Positions 1 through 18,700 of a DNA stretch of 64,000 bases are shown one piece after another; the stretch's first letter is position 1, and every line of letters starts with the position of its first letter. The position numbers were made by a program, and so were the translations under genes. The notes beneath the pieces were generated by a model that did not search any database, was not told the origin of the DNA, and saw only the letters and a list, made by a program, of their open reading frames with translations. Source of the DNA: Glandiceps talaboti (Eukaryota; Hemichordata; Enteropneusta; Spengelidae); assembly GCF_964340395.1 (NCBI RefSeq), contig NC_135550.1, positions 17,309,484-17,373,483 on the forward strand. The letters run 5' to 3'.

Positions 1-1165
1 TAAATAACACTGAAAAAAACTCTTAATAAAATGCATTGCTATGTATCCCGTTCTTGTTTGATGTAAATTAGTTCAATATAATGTCAAAAGAAAATAAATG
101 TATGACTCAAAAATGCCAGCCACATTTCATCTAACAGAATAGGAATCAAGTGATATATATTAGTGGTAATGATAATTAAGAGCCCTATTATCATAGTAAT
201 TGTATATCTTAATGAACCTGGTAATACATTTACCTTGTAAGAGCCTGATTATTGGACTGGTCTTGACATTAGATTACAAAGGTGAATGCAGGATTTTAAA
301 CAAAGTCTCAGAATGTGTTTATTTAAATTTTTGATTTCCAAGTGGTAGCTCTCCTTCCAGGTCTTGTGTATATAAACGTGGCATTGTCATCATCATCATC
401 AGACCCAATTTCTCCTTCAACTTCATCAGAGTTGGAACTAGCTGTATCATATCTTTAGGGTAACTTTATATTGAGAGTTATGTCAAAGTTTATTTATCTT
501 TATATTTACAAGTAACAGTATATTCATGCAAAGTTGAAAAGTATGTGCAAAAAACTTATTTTACTTTTTCTCTGTTAACTCAGCTTGTGAGATATTGTCT
601 TCTGTTTCACACGTAGCAGACGTTGTCAATATGCTAAAGAAATATTTAGAATGTGTTATTAAAAGTTTATGTTGAAAATTAAAGTGATATCTATAGGATG
701 AAAAAATACCTTGCACAGAAGTTTTTGATACTTGTCAAGTATGTTTTAGTGCAGGTGCATCTTTTACATTTTGATGGCAGGTGAACCTTTTCCAACTCTT
801 TTTTTTAACTTCCAAGAGCTGCAAATGTAAAATGTTGTCTGTCATAGGTGTCTGTCATTTAATACTAGTAAGAATTTACATGAAAAAGTTACATATCATT
901 GTGATAACCACAAACCAAAACACAGTCATGTCACAAAGAATATTTTTAGTACAGTGTAAAGGTAATTTCACACATTAAATGAACCAAATTTCAGTAGAGA
1001 GTAGTGTACATGAAAGACACTGGTATTTTTCAGACAAAAAACAATCTGTACCACTCAATTCGCCAATTTCAATTTATCATTACATTAACAGTTTATTAAA
1101 AGAAAATTAAAATTTGACTGTTTTTGTTTTTCATTTTACTAACTTGTGACCAACTGTTGTTTGTA

Positions 1166-1185
1166 GCTGCTGCTGCTGCTGCTGC

Positions 1186-1246
<61 letters not shown>

Positions 1247-1247
1247 G
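1166..1247. repeat. (CTG)n/(TTG)n microsatellite
   Basis: About six CTG units run straight into more than 20 TTG units, a compound trinucleotide repeat in non-coding sequence. Confidence 0.9.
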
Positions 1248-1479
1248 AAAAAGGAAGACCAACATTTTAAAAGCTTATTTTCCCATGTTTGAAAAGTCAT
1301 GATGTCAATTTATTTTCAGGTACCCCCCTACAACCCATGACATTTTTCAGGTACCCCCCCCACACACACTATCCATATATTTTCAAGTCCCCCCCCCCTA
1401 AAATCTCCCAACCCCCCCCCCCCCTAAAATTTTTTTGTGAAAGCAGCCTTAAGGGCAATATTTCAATCCCAAGGATAAA

Positions 1480-1612
1480 CACTGAAATAGGTAAATTTGC
1501 AATGTCATACACAGGAGCTATACACTGGAACAACTTACCTCTTAATGTTAGGTCCAAATCATCAAGGAATGTTCTTCGTAACTCACTAAAAGATTTTCTT
1601 CACCTGATATGA
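1480..1612 (+). mobile_element. Non-LTR retrotransposon C-terminal remnant
   Basis: The plus frame reads a short tail with the pattern SYTGAIHWNNLPLNVRS followed by a Leu/Lys-rich end and a stop. This resembles the 'W-N-x-L-P' ending that closes many CR1/Jockey-type LINE polyproteins. Only this tail survives and no reverse transcriptase core is visible upstream. Clade assignment is not possible from so little sequence. Confidence 0.6.
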
Positions 1613-1842
1613 TATACTGCAACCCATGTTGATGTATAATGTACATATTTTCAGAGATATTTAGTTTTTTTTTCACTGCCCTCTTTATATTTTGTCATGT
1701 ATTTATTATAAATGTTATTTACAGTGTCTAAGGAGACAGACTTGATTAGCAAGTAGCTATTTCTGGTCTCCTTTTACCTACCACAAAAAAAAAATTATTT
1801 ATTTTGTCTACAAATGTAAATTTAATAAGTAGGTAATAAAGA

Positions 1843-1920
1843 AGATATATATATATATATATATATACATACATACATACATACATACATACATACATAC
1901 ATACATACATACATACATAC
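1843..1920. repeat. (TA)n plus (CATA)n microsatellite
   Basis: A short TA run is followed by about 14 CATA tetramers. It lies roughly 130 bases before the splice acceptor of the gene A last exon. Confidence 0.9.
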
Positions 1921-2053
1921 AAGCAAACCAACCAACAAAAATCTTCTGTAATCCGATTATGCCCTTTCTGCTTACATGTATTAACTGTTTTCAAAGTGAA
2001 AGCCTAAAATGTTTATAAACTAAAAACTCGTAGCTTGTACTTTTGATCTTCAG

Positions 2054-2259
2054 GACAAGCAGCGCCACCACCACCAGCCACTGTGACATGTTCCAATGCT
2101 GGCATGGTTCCACAGCAACCCCAGACAGTTGTACTGACTCCACCAGCGCCACCACAGGCAGCAGTATACCAGCACCCAACACCGATGTACTACTCACCGC
2201 CACAGGGCTATGCCAGTTACCCTACATCTAGCTATGTTATGACCACCGGCGCTGTGTAG
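2054..2259 (+). CDS. Shisa-like gene A, terminal proline-rich exon (partial gene)
   Basis: The exon follows an AG acceptor (TCTTCAG at 2047-2053). It opens in phase 1 (two bases complete a split codon), reads 67 whole residues and stops at TAG 2257-2259. The peptide is rich in Pro, Gln, Tyr and Thr (QAAPPPPATV near the start; PTPMYYSPPQGYASYP and a TTGAV end). Pro/Tyr-rich cytoplasmic tails of this sort are typical of Shisa/STMC6 proteins. Genes B, C, D and F downstream all end in one exon entered in the same phase, and I infer membership from that and from position. The signal, cysteine and membrane exons are not in the window, so identity as a Shisa-like gene is an inference. An AATAAA at 2396-2401 could end the transcript. 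Confidence 0.6.
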
Positions 2260-2395
2260 GACATAAGGACATAAATGTCAAAATGATCAAAGGCCAAATG
2301 ACTGAAGAGAGGCTATTTGTTATATAGATGGTACATGTTGAGTTGGTTTAATATGTTGATGTGGGTTTTTTTCATATTTACACTAGTAACCCGCG

Positions 2396-2401
2396 AATAA
2401 A
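2396..2401 (+). terminator. Candidate poly(A) signal of gene A
   Basis: AATAAA lies 137 bases after the gene A stop codon. It is the first such hexamer downstream; another lies near 3100. Motif evidence only. Confidence 0.4.
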
Positions 2402-4520
<2,119 letters not shown>

Positions 4521-4860
4521 TGTAATAATAATAATAATAATAATAATAATGTTGGGTTCTTATATAGCGCTGTCCCACTTTACAATTATTACCCCTGGCT
4601 CGGATCAGAAAAGGCACGACTCCCCGGGGAGCATACATTGCAGTCATTTAAGCGCATAGGATTAAAGCCTTCACATTGCAACATACATCCTACCAGGTCC
4701 CCAGTTATACAACTGGGTTGACTGAAGCACAGTCGTGGTTCAAATCTTGCCCAAAGACTTTAGCCATTCAGAAACAAACAGCAGGCAGCGACGGGGCTCG
4801 AACCTGTAGATTCCAAGCCGGTCACGGTCAACCATTCACCCATCATGACTCCACAGTCAT
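4521..4860 (-). mobile_element. tRNA-derived SINE, minus orientation
   Basis: Read on the minus strand, this begins GATGGGTGAATGGTT, continues through CCGGCTTGGAAT and a B-box-like GGTTCGAGCCC, and ends in an AGCGCTATATAAGAACCCAAC sequence with an (ATT)n tail (the ATA run at 4521-4550). A second copy with the same layout lies on the plus strand at 35405-35760. The order A box, B box, unrelated body, simple tail is that of tRNA-derived SINEs. The GCGCTATATAA 3' tail resembles tails shared with L2/CR1 LINEs. Confidence 0.75.
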
Positions 4861-5239
4861 GTAGATGACATTCTTCCGTCTTATCTTACATGTAAATCAC
4901 ATGTATCTTACATGTAAATTACATCACTAAACTCTCTTATTTTCAGGAATAATGATAGCAATACCTATTGAAACGAGATGGCGTAAATTTATAAAAGCAC
5001 ATCTAAATTATTGTCTCATGTCAGCTATTGCAAGATTTTCTCTAACTGGGTATTTGACGACATGTATAAACAGCGTCATGTCTGAACCCAAACACAGTAA
5101 TTACAATTCATGACCGTATTATCTATATGTATGTCAACCAGAGTGTCTTCACCAATGAAGTTAATCCGTATGAAGACAAAGAAGAACCGTATAGTATGTG
5201 TGACCCTAAAACGAATGACGACCCGAATAATAGAAAACG

Positions 5240-5530
5240 AATGACAGCATTTACAGTGTGTAAACAGTAGAATGACACCCTTTTCTGCATTCAGTTAGTT
5301 GAAGGACACCCACTGCACTGTAAAACAAGTGGAATGACAGCCGCCACTCTATAGCATAAGTTGAATGACAGCATTTTCAATGCTTTGAAACTGGAATGAC
5401 AGCATTTACAGTGGGTAAACAGTGGAACGACACCCTTTTCTGCGTTCAGTTAGTTGAATGACACCCACTGCACTGTAAAACAAGTGGAATGACAACCGCC
5501 ACTCTATAGCATAAGTGGAATGACATTCCA
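5240..5530. repeat. 155-bp tandem duplication with GAATGACA core
   Basis: A 155-base unit at 5240-5394 is repeated at 5395-5530 with few changes. Within each unit the short core GAATGACA recurs every 20 to 30 bases. Just downstream (about 5549-5575), ACTTACGCTATAGCGTGGCGGCT is an imperfect inverted copy of a unit segment, so the array can fold back. Confidence 0.75.
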
Positions 5531-6944
5531 AGCACGTCTAAATTCATTCTACTTACGCTATAGCGTGGCGGCTGTATGCAAGGTCACCAAAGGTCAACTC
5601 CAGATTGATTTTAACCACACAATAATACTGTTCACTTACAACTTAAAGTTTTTCTGATACTACATGTACCATTTTCACCTTTGTATTTGATTACTACAGG
5701 ATCTTTCTATATTTATTCGGGACATTATCATTGCACCATGTACTCTACTAGAGTGCTTTTCGTTCTGCCACCCTTGTATCTCTTCATTTAGCTTATTTTT
5801 AATTATAACAGGGTTTAAACAGAAATAAATGTTCCTTAGGGACCGGACAGAATTTACGGCAGGGGGGGGGGGGGGCTGGGGAGAAATTATCTCTGACTTG
5901 GTTTTTTTCCTGCCCCCCCCCCCCCATCCACTGTGACCAAAATTTCACAGCCCCCCCTTTCAAAAGTATAAACATTTCATGGCCCCCCCAAAAAAAAAAA
6001 AGAGAAAAAAAGTGCACAATATCCTGCCCCCTACAATAACTAAAAAGAGTACAAATTTTTTTGTTACTGTAGCACAACTGTAATATTTCTTTTGGTACTA
6101 CTATTATCATGTTACTATTTCAGCCCAAACAACTTAGTATTTGTAGAGGAAGTTTTTTAGAAAAGTATGTATGTATGTATGTATGTATGTATGTATGTAT
6201 GTATCTGTGTGTGTGTGTGCGTGTGTGTCTGTCAGTATCTTAACTTAGTTCCTTCCTTCACCACTAGCGGGCATCATTTACTGTAAAGGTCAGTTTCTTC
6301 TATGAGTGGGACAAGCAAGGGGGCTACAGTCAGTATGGAAAAAACGTAGAGGAAGTTTTTTAGAAAACAAAACAAAATAAAACATTTTGACCATACATGT
6401 AATCATACACATGTGGTATAATCTTGTTTATTTCCCAACTAGACACCATAAGTAGTCATCACTTAATACCAAGGCATTTGATGTGATGGTTTTAACTGTC
6501 ATTCACTGATACATACACAGAAACACAGACACAGAGTAAACACACATTCACATGCGTGATTTGTGAAAAACTGTAGTGGGGACATTTGTGGGAGTATCTA
6601 AGGACATCACATCACCTACATAGTGTATTCAAATATCTATTTATACTCATAACACAATAACTATCTAATGTCAGACATTTGTGATGTCATGAAGTGCTAG
6701 CAAACTAAGGATTTTATGCACACTGAGGTCTGACAAATATAGCTTTCACTTTCGTACACCAAATGCATTACCAATACACATGTAAATGTAAGACATTTGT
6801 GACTTCATGAAAGTGCAAAGAAATTCAGAATGTTGTGGAATACTTAGATGTAATCAATATGCTTTCAGTTCCAAAACCATACATATTTAACCCTATAGTG
6901 TCAGGCATTTGTGACTTCATGATGGGGACAGCAAATTCAGTTTA

Positions 6945-7386
6945 GTGAAAGCCAAACAAAATGATGTTTCTCATACAAGTGACATCATTGCAAGAAGATT
7001 CCCACAAAATGAAGTTGTTGTTAGCGAACGACACAGGATGACAAGGAGAAAGAAGGAAAATAAAAGAAAAGTAAGAAGAAGGAAAGAGAAAAGAACAATT
7101 AGTCAAGCAAAAAGACTGTTGTTAACTGTTTTTAGTGAGCAACTTGTGGATAAGGTTGTAGGAAAATACGGCCAGAAGGCAACTACCAAAGTTAGTGCAA
7201 AGTCACAAAAAACACTTAACACCACGCAGACATCTAAATGCTTTACAATATTTAGTACAGATAGATGCATTTGATGATGCTGAGGAGGGAAATAGTTCAA
7301 TTTCACTGGTTTTAGATAGAAAGAAAGACAAGTCTTGCCTCACATCTTCAGACTCTAGTGAGTCTGAGAGTGAAACTCAAGAATAG
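6945..7386 (+). pseudogene. Two overlapping small open frames, possibly one broken gene
   Basis: Frame one (6945-7274) encodes 109 residues with a very basic stretch (RRKKENKRKVRRRKEKR). Frame two (7195-7386) encodes 63 residues ending in an acidic/serine tail (SSDSSESESETQE). They overlap by 80 bases in different frames. A frameshift in an originally single frame of about 145 codons would explain the basic-then-acidic layout. I recognise no family. Lying inside the inverted-repeat-bounded segment, it could be a relic of a mobile-element protein. Chance open frames remain possible. Confidence 0.25.
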
Positions 7387-7476
7387 TGTCAAGGAAAGAA
7401 ATAAAACACCTATCTAAATTAATCTGGCCAGACGTTTTTGTATTTACATTTTCACCAAAAGGTCACTTTTTAATCA

Positions 7477-7779
<303 letters not shown>

Positions 7780-7846
7780 TATCCTTGATGGTAATTACAC
7801 ACTGAACCTGTTTCCACAGTGCTAAAATGTATGTATGTATGTATAT

Positions 7847-7900
<54 letters not shown>

Positions 7901-8241
7901 CAACTTGGAGTATATAAGAGTAATTCAGGGTGTATCAAATTAATCTTGAGTAGTGTTTTTATGCTTCACTAAATAGGTACATACAAACGTACACACTTCC
8001 ATTTTAATACATAAATGAAAGTGTAGACATTCAATATTAAAGGCGATATCAAGTGCTATCTCATGCAATGCTAAATTTTCTAACATATTAATTTTTTTCA
8101 ATGACAAAATATTTCGCGGCCCCCCTTTCAAACCATGAGAATTTTCATGGCCCCCCCTTCAAGCCTCCCATTTTTTTCATGGCCCCCCCAATTTCTCCCC
8201 AGGCCCCCCCCCTGCCGTAAATTCTGTCCGGTCCCTTAAAA

Positions 8242-8329
<88 letters not shown>

Positions 8330-8409
8330 GTGGTGATGGTGGTGGTGGTGGTGGTGGTGGTGGTGGTGGTGGTGGTGGTGGTGGTGGTGGTGGTGGTGGT
8401 GGTGGTGGT
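8242..8409. repeat. (GAT)n/(GGT)n compound microsatellite
   Basis: About 29 GAT units pass into about 25 GGT units. It starts immediately after the C-rich repeat edge at 8236 and lies some 220 bases before the start codon of gene B. Confidence 0.95.
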
Positions 8410-8628
8410 GAAAGTGGTGAAAAAAACGTGTTCTCTTTTGTTAGTTAACTACAGTCAAAAATCTCTCCATTGGAAGTTTAATATCTCACCTGTACCGTTA
8501 GATCATGGTTAAAATCACAAATCAATAAGAGTATATTATTTTGGCAGTTACGTCACTCTGTCTATTGTACTTACCATGAAAGGCCTTGTGAGCTAAGAGG
8601 CAGCCATTGTTTATTGAGGAAAGTAACT

Positions 8629-11876
<3,248 letters not shown>

Positions 11877-12869
11877 AGGGACAAAATGCAACGTTTGCGT
11901 TTTATCACTTCCAAAATATAAACCTTTGAGTTTTTTTGATTAAATATATCGACGACCTGTATATATATCTAACGCTCTTATTGACTGTATGTTGTCACAA
12001 CTAGGTACACTAGCACTATATACACGTACCGTATGATTGTGGTTGTTTTGTAAATCAAGTTATCCATCGTGACATACGTTATAATAGGTTCTTATATCTA
12101 AAGCAGTCTGACACATATTTTTGTTTTACGAGGGATAAGTATTTACCACTTGAACCAAACATTTAGAACCATACAACTCTTACTAGTAAAGGGGAAGACC
12201 ACTCCAGGCAATGGATTCTGGAAAGTCGCTGAATGATTTAGTCACGCGATTGCCAAGAAACGCCAAAATGAAAGTAGCTTCTTGTTCATTCTCGTAGCAG
12301 TGCTCCAGAGTTACATCATTGGAGTTAGCCGATATGTATATGCAGTAGGTGAACAATGCATATTCATGACAATATATCTGAAGGTAATAAGTACTTAGGA
12401 GTCATGCCTGTATTTCCTTGAGGGCGCTCCCCTGTAAACTGCTATTTTTGCCAGCATCATCTAAGACCGCTAAGACTGAGCAGTGTGCGTATAATAGTAA
12501 CGTTTATACAGAAAACGTGCATCCGTCCAGCCACCTTAACATTCATTTTGTAACGTGTACATATGAATTACCAATATTGTAATCATTTGACTAAATCTAC
12601 CAGATGCATCCATCCTTTTTTATTGAAATGTATATAAGGAGAGCTGAGGTGAATACGTTTTTACTTACTGTAAATAATATAAACAACATTTATGTAATTA
12701 TTCAGAGGTTAAAATATTTGAATACATGAAAACATAAAAAGATAAAATAGTCCACAGTTGAATTATGAGGACTGAGGCATTTTCTTACAAACATCCTCAT
12801 CACCCGATTTTGATCAAGGTTTTTTTATGCATTTTCAAGCACACACTACCATGACTGTTGATGATGACA

Positions 12870-12933
<64 letters not shown>

Positions 12934-14932
12934 CGACGACGAAGTCATTCCATTTTGGTTTTCATCAGTCCATTTTCTATCTAGTTTAATCAACCTTTCA
13001 CGTGTAAATAATATGCATTGTAACATTCTTCCTTTTTGTGCGATCTAATGACGAAAATAAATACCATTTTTAATTTGATTGCGGATTTTATTGTTGTCAC
13101 GAAAGCCGGGGTTTTAGTACAGGAAGGAGAAAGGACCACACACACTGGAGAAATAAGAAAGAACGCACAGTCACAGGTTTAATTTGAACTGGTCTAATTT
13201 CTATCAAAATAAAAATGATACAACACTTTGTACAGCGAAATTGCTTGTACGAAAAAAAATATGTTCAAATCTATAACTTTAGCAGTACACTTCAAAATTA
13301 CTGATGGCTGAATGTGGCAAATAAAACTACTCACAATGTTTGCCTTAGAGTCTCTTTTGTCTTGTATTGAAGTGCAGACTTGGGACACACAGTGTCTGTG
13401 TATACCACAAAACACACATAAATCGTAGACGGCGTTGAAGATGGTTCACTGATGAAATACGCAAGGCCACACAATGTATCATAAATTCACTCAGTCCCGG
13501 CAAAAAACGCTGAGTTTCCAAGCAATAACAAAGTTCGGAACTACCCCATACAGGAATCCAACAGTATACTGCAGCAACGTTGTAGGTTCGTCAAATATCA
13601 AAATCTGGAATTCAGCTCCTCCTCGAACGGTTATTTGTAAACATTGTCCCTTTTAATACTAGTGTCAAAACAACTCGACTGTTAAAACACGATTGGATGT
13701 TCATAATTGCCACCAGGTGTCCTCCATAGTATACGCAAATTTCCCAGTCATCTGTCGAAACACATTATGCTTATTTACAACTTAACTGATATCTTACTTC
13801 ATTGTAAATACACTGTCGTCATTATGTCTGACGTCACGTACTTTGAATTGTAGAATAGTAACAACGACTTTTGATTGGATAATAAAACGACATCATTGTT
13901 TATTCATATTTACGGAAAAACACAAGAAGACTGGATCGTAACATTCAAACCCCATTTCTATATTTTCATCTTAAAAACACATTGGAGTTTTTTTTTCATA
14001 TTTCTATTGCATGTTGACGTTCACTGTCATCAGTGATGTCGAATAGTTTAACTGTAGCCGGAAAATGCGATAGCTAAGATAATCGGATAATTAATACTTT
14101 CATACTTGATTAAGCAGCATAAAAGTAAATTATGATTATAATATTAGATGAACATGTACTGTAGTAATATCATTTTGCAACAGCATGGGTGTGGTTTTGA
14201 ATATTGTGTGTCTATTGTGTCCTATATACATGTAAGTTAGTTTGTAGCGTGTAGGGTCTATGGTTAGTTTGATACTGTTGCAAAGAGATAACTTCAAAGC
14301 CAGTTTTAATTGTCCACTGCTGGTAAAACGCAATTTCGATTCATTGTAATGGTTGTATCTGCAAATACATCACGTGCAGAAAGGTGTAGCTTACTATTTG
14401 CGTAATCCACAACATTTCATTGATTTAAAGTATCTATAGACGTCTGTCTATTATTACTAACATTTTTTGGACGCTTTTGGCGTTGAACGCAATAGCACAC
14501 ACGTTATTGGAATTGAGAGAATATACATACTATATGGCATACTGTAACAGGTTATTTAACGACATGTACATTCTATCGCCAAAATGTGCGCCTAGCAGTG
14601 TATTCCATTGTATGTTTCTATGTAAATCAAAATCATAATTATACTAATTTGGACACCGTGATACATACTGTCGAACATTTGTAAGAGTTGGGGCGACAAT
14701 GAAATAGGTATATATGTTTACACAGTCTGCCACATCGTGTGCTAACTAGTACCAGGGTCGATACGCAGTCGCAAGTAGAAACGTCTTCAAACTTAAGAAT
14801 CCACACGTCACTCGTTACTACTTGTATGTGACTGCATCAAACAAAAGGTAATATGCAAATTTATATCATTAATTATTCAGCATATGTACAGCCTTCAATC
14901 GTCAAAAGTACATCTTACAACCTCCTTCCAAC
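11877..14932. other. Intergenic stretch between genes B and C
   Basis: There is no supported exon. A dispersed repeat at about 12187-12310 (AGACCACTCCAGG...GATTGCCAAGAAACG) has a diverged relative at 62150-62296, and a (GAT)n run lies at 12872-12942. An AATAAA at 13056-13061 may be a distal poly(A) signal for gene B, but it is over 1 kb from the stop. The rest is AT-rich with only short motif-free frames. Confidence 0.5.
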
Positions 14933-15709
14933 ATGGGTATGAAGACATTCTTATGGATACTTCCTCTTCTTGTGCTTTTCCCGGAAGGTAATTTTTCTAA
15001 TTGATATACATTTGCATTACGATAAACGTTATTTCATTATCGGTTGACACTCACACGAACATCTTGTACACATTGGTTGTCTCGGGTCGAAATTTGGACA
15101 AGGACACAAGGCTTCCTGCTTTTTGATGTACGTACATGACGTCACTCTCAAACCACAGCAATACAATAATATAATAACTAACTTTTGTGTGATACTATTA
15201 GACTAGTTAGTTTTAAAAGGAATGTAAAACGCTTACAGCTTACAGACTTTGATCCAGACTTCGTTTTGCTTACGATTATTTTGTTAGCTACACTAGCATG
15301 GGCGTTTATTAATAATTGATAATAGCGATCGAGCAATTTTGTTATGTTGAAATATTTGTAACTTAAATTTCCCCTTTTCAACAAATCGGTAGTACTTTAG
15401 TACAAAAACGGCTCCTCTCCACTAATTATATTATTTCTACAGTCTCCCAGAGTGAATATTGTGCCGCATACACAAGTGGTGGTATATTTTGGGATGGATT
15501 TAGTTGTCCAGGTTGGTGGGACAGTTGGTCGGAAGTTTATTGCTGCGGTTCATGTTTCTACAAGTACTGCTGTAATGATCCTCTAGATCATGACGAACAC
15601 GATTGCGTCGACGACTACGAATCCAGCGAAGAATCGGTGCAGGGGGAAATTGATGAACGTGTTGAAGGGTAATTATCGAATGGGTATTCTACTATCTCAT
15701 TTCACGGAT

Positions 15710-15779
<70 letters not shown>

Positions 15780-18700
15780 TACATACACATAATCATACAC
15801 ATACACATACACATACACACATATGTTAACATCAGCTCCATGACATGTTATAAGAGAACTTTCAGAGGATAAAATCGACCTATGTTTAAGGGTTTTCGTG
15901 AACAGTGACTCACTTGGGCGGCATATACACGTACACTTCAATTTTAAATCAACGCTTGGTAAAATGGGCTGACACAATCGGTTGTATATCCGATTGTCAG
16001 GCTGGGTTCAGAAGTGGTTTCAGTACAGTCGACAATATCTTTACCCTACATATTATGATCCAGAAATATCTCTGTAATTCTAAAGGTCGTTTTTACTGTG
16101 CATTCATTGATTTTAGCAAAGCCTTTGATTCCGTGGATCACAACTTATTACTGTACAGACTTTGTTGTGAGGGAGTGGAGGGTAAGATGTTGTGTATTTT
16201 AAAATCAATGTATAGTGAGCTGAAGTCATGTGTAAGGGCAGGACAAGGCATCACTGATTATTTTCAGTGCTCTGTCGGAGTACGACAGGGTTGCATGCTA
16301 AGTCCTTTCCTTTTTTCTCTTTTCATTAATGAATTAAGCAGTATGTTGGAAAATTCGGGACATTGTGGTATACAGATTACTCAAGAACTGCACGATTTGT
16401 TTTCGCTTTTGTATGCCGATGACGTTACCTTGTTCAGTGATTCTCCAGTTGGTCTTCAAAGATTACTTTCAGTGTTGGAGTCATTTACTACTAAGTGGAA
16501 ACTCTCAGTAAATAGGAGCAAATCGCAAATCATTGTATTTAGACGGGGTGGGGTTTTGAAAAAAATTGAAAGGTGGTTTTTTAACGGGGAGTGTATGAAA
16601 ACGGTCAGTTACTACAAATACCTAGGGCTAATGCTTTCTAGTAGAAATACGTGGAGTAAAGCTACGTCAATATTAGCAGATCAAGCCCGAAAGGCAATGG
16701 GTAGCATTTTTCGTATGGTCAAACACACTGGAAATTTGCCATTCAAAGAGTATTTTAAACTTTTTGACGCTATGGTTCTTCCTATAACCACCTATGGGTC
16801 AGAAATTTGGGGCTATGCGCAGTACCAGGTTCTTGAACGTATCCAATTGAAGTACTGTAAGCGTTTTCTTGGAGTCAAATCCTCAACACCGGACGCCTGT
16901 GTGCTAGGTGATTGTGGCAGATATCCCATTTTCCTTTTCACTCTTAAAAGAGTAATCTCGTACTGGTTGAAACTCTTGGAAATGCCACAAAGCAAAGTTG
17001 CAAAACACAGTTATAATCTTGCGATGCGACTTGACGCCAATGGAAAGCAGTCCTGGGCAACGCATGTCAAAAATGCTTTGTTTACCCATGGGTTTGGGGA
17101 GGTGTGGCTTTTTCAGGGGCCTGGCAACTTCAATACCTTCCTCAACCATTTCATGACCAGAGCTAGTGATATTGTCAAACAAAACTGGTGGTCTGAAGTC
17201 TGTACCAAAGATAAGCTTCGTTTATATCGAAATTTTAAGCTAAACCTTTTACCAGAGGAATATTTATTTCTAGACATGGATACTAAATTCAGAAGAGCAA
17301 TAGCTTGTCTGAGGAGCTCGGGTCTCGGTCTGGAAATTGAGGAGGGTAGGGCACGTGGTATTTTTCTTGAGGAGCGCACCTGTAAAGTTTGTTGTACAAT
17401 TGAAATTGAGGATGAATTTCACTTTATTTCTGTCTGCCCGTTATACCAACGTCTAAGAGAGTTATATTTACCAGTTTGGTCATATAGACAACCTTCAATT
17501 GAAACTTTTTATTCTCTTATGTCGTGTGATGATAGAGTTGTTATATCAAACCTTGCTGTATTTATACACAAAGCTTTCCAATTGAGAAAAGAATGTATTT
17601 GAAGTAGTATGTTTCCTTTTTCTTTTCTTTTCTTTCCTTTATTAATAGTTGAATTTTCTGTGTCCGTTTTGTATATTTTGCATTTTGTATATCTGTGATG
17701 GATTTGCTATTTGGGCCGGTGGCCTTTGAGAGCAATAAACCAATATTATTATTATTATCATATACACGTACACCTTTCTATGGGCATACCCCATCCCCGC
17801 CGGGGGTGCTTTTTTGGAAACAACCAAAATGGTGTCAAATAATCTCTCGAGTCATCTCACTGAATTCATGGCAAAAGCTGATGAACACGGGGGGGGGGGG
17901 GGGGGGGGCTGAATTGGGACTAGGCTATACCAAGATGTAACATTGTTTCATTTTTTTTTCAACAGATGGTTGCTGCTCGTTTACATTATTAGTGGAGTTG
18001 TTACGTTCATTATAATAGTTTCGATCATAGCATGCGTGTGTTGTTATGCTATCTCACATGGGAGTTCACGTTCATCCCCAAATGTCATACGTAAGTAGAG
18101 CTCAGTATTCTCAGGTCTATGTAGAGTCTATAGCCACAGAAAGAAAAATTATTTCATTTGCACACGTCACAATTACAGACATTGTTTTTTGATCTCACAT
18201 CTATTACAATGACGTATGAATGTGAAGAAAGTTGACATGTTTAGTTGTACGGTACCCTTTTTGATACGTTTGAACATTCCACAGTATACTATTTATCGTG
18301 CAGGTTAAGCTTAAAGTGACAATATGGATGAGGATTGGGTATTTATTTTCGATTTTTTAATTTGTAAAACAATTTTATCAAGGCTTCCTCAACCAAATCA
18401 ACCAATGTGAAACTACATATGCCAAGTCCTTGTTTGTCACGCAATAAATTGCAAAAGCATAATAAACGTGTAAAATGTTAACAAACTTTGTACACATTTT
18501 TAGTGTTGTGGGGTTTTTTTTGCAATATATTGAGTTGCAAATATAGACTCAGTAAATGTTGTTTCACATTGATTTCAGAAGTAAGAAGCCGCGATAAAAT
18601 TGTTTCATAAATAGAAATTCCAAAATAAATACAAAATCCTAAAATATGGCCAATAAGCGATAACTAACACACAGAAACAAAAACCAACTGACATGAGTTT

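Larger units (their letters stand above)
1..2053. other. Non-coding stretch upstream of the gene A last exon
   Basis: This stretch should hold the intron preceding the terminal exon of gene A. I searched for a hydrophobic exon between AG and GT with matching phase and found none, so the transmembrane and cysteine-domain exons probably lie before base 1. It contains a LINE tail remnant (about 1480-1612), C-rich repeat debris (1320-1435) and two microsatellites. Nothing else is recognisable. Confidence 0.5.

Noticed and set aside
2043-2231. 62-residue Ser/Thr-rich frame over the gene A last exon
   Set aside because: The other frame, entered in phase 1 from the acceptor at 2053, gives a Pro/Tyr-rich tail consistent with the paralogues and with their splice phase.
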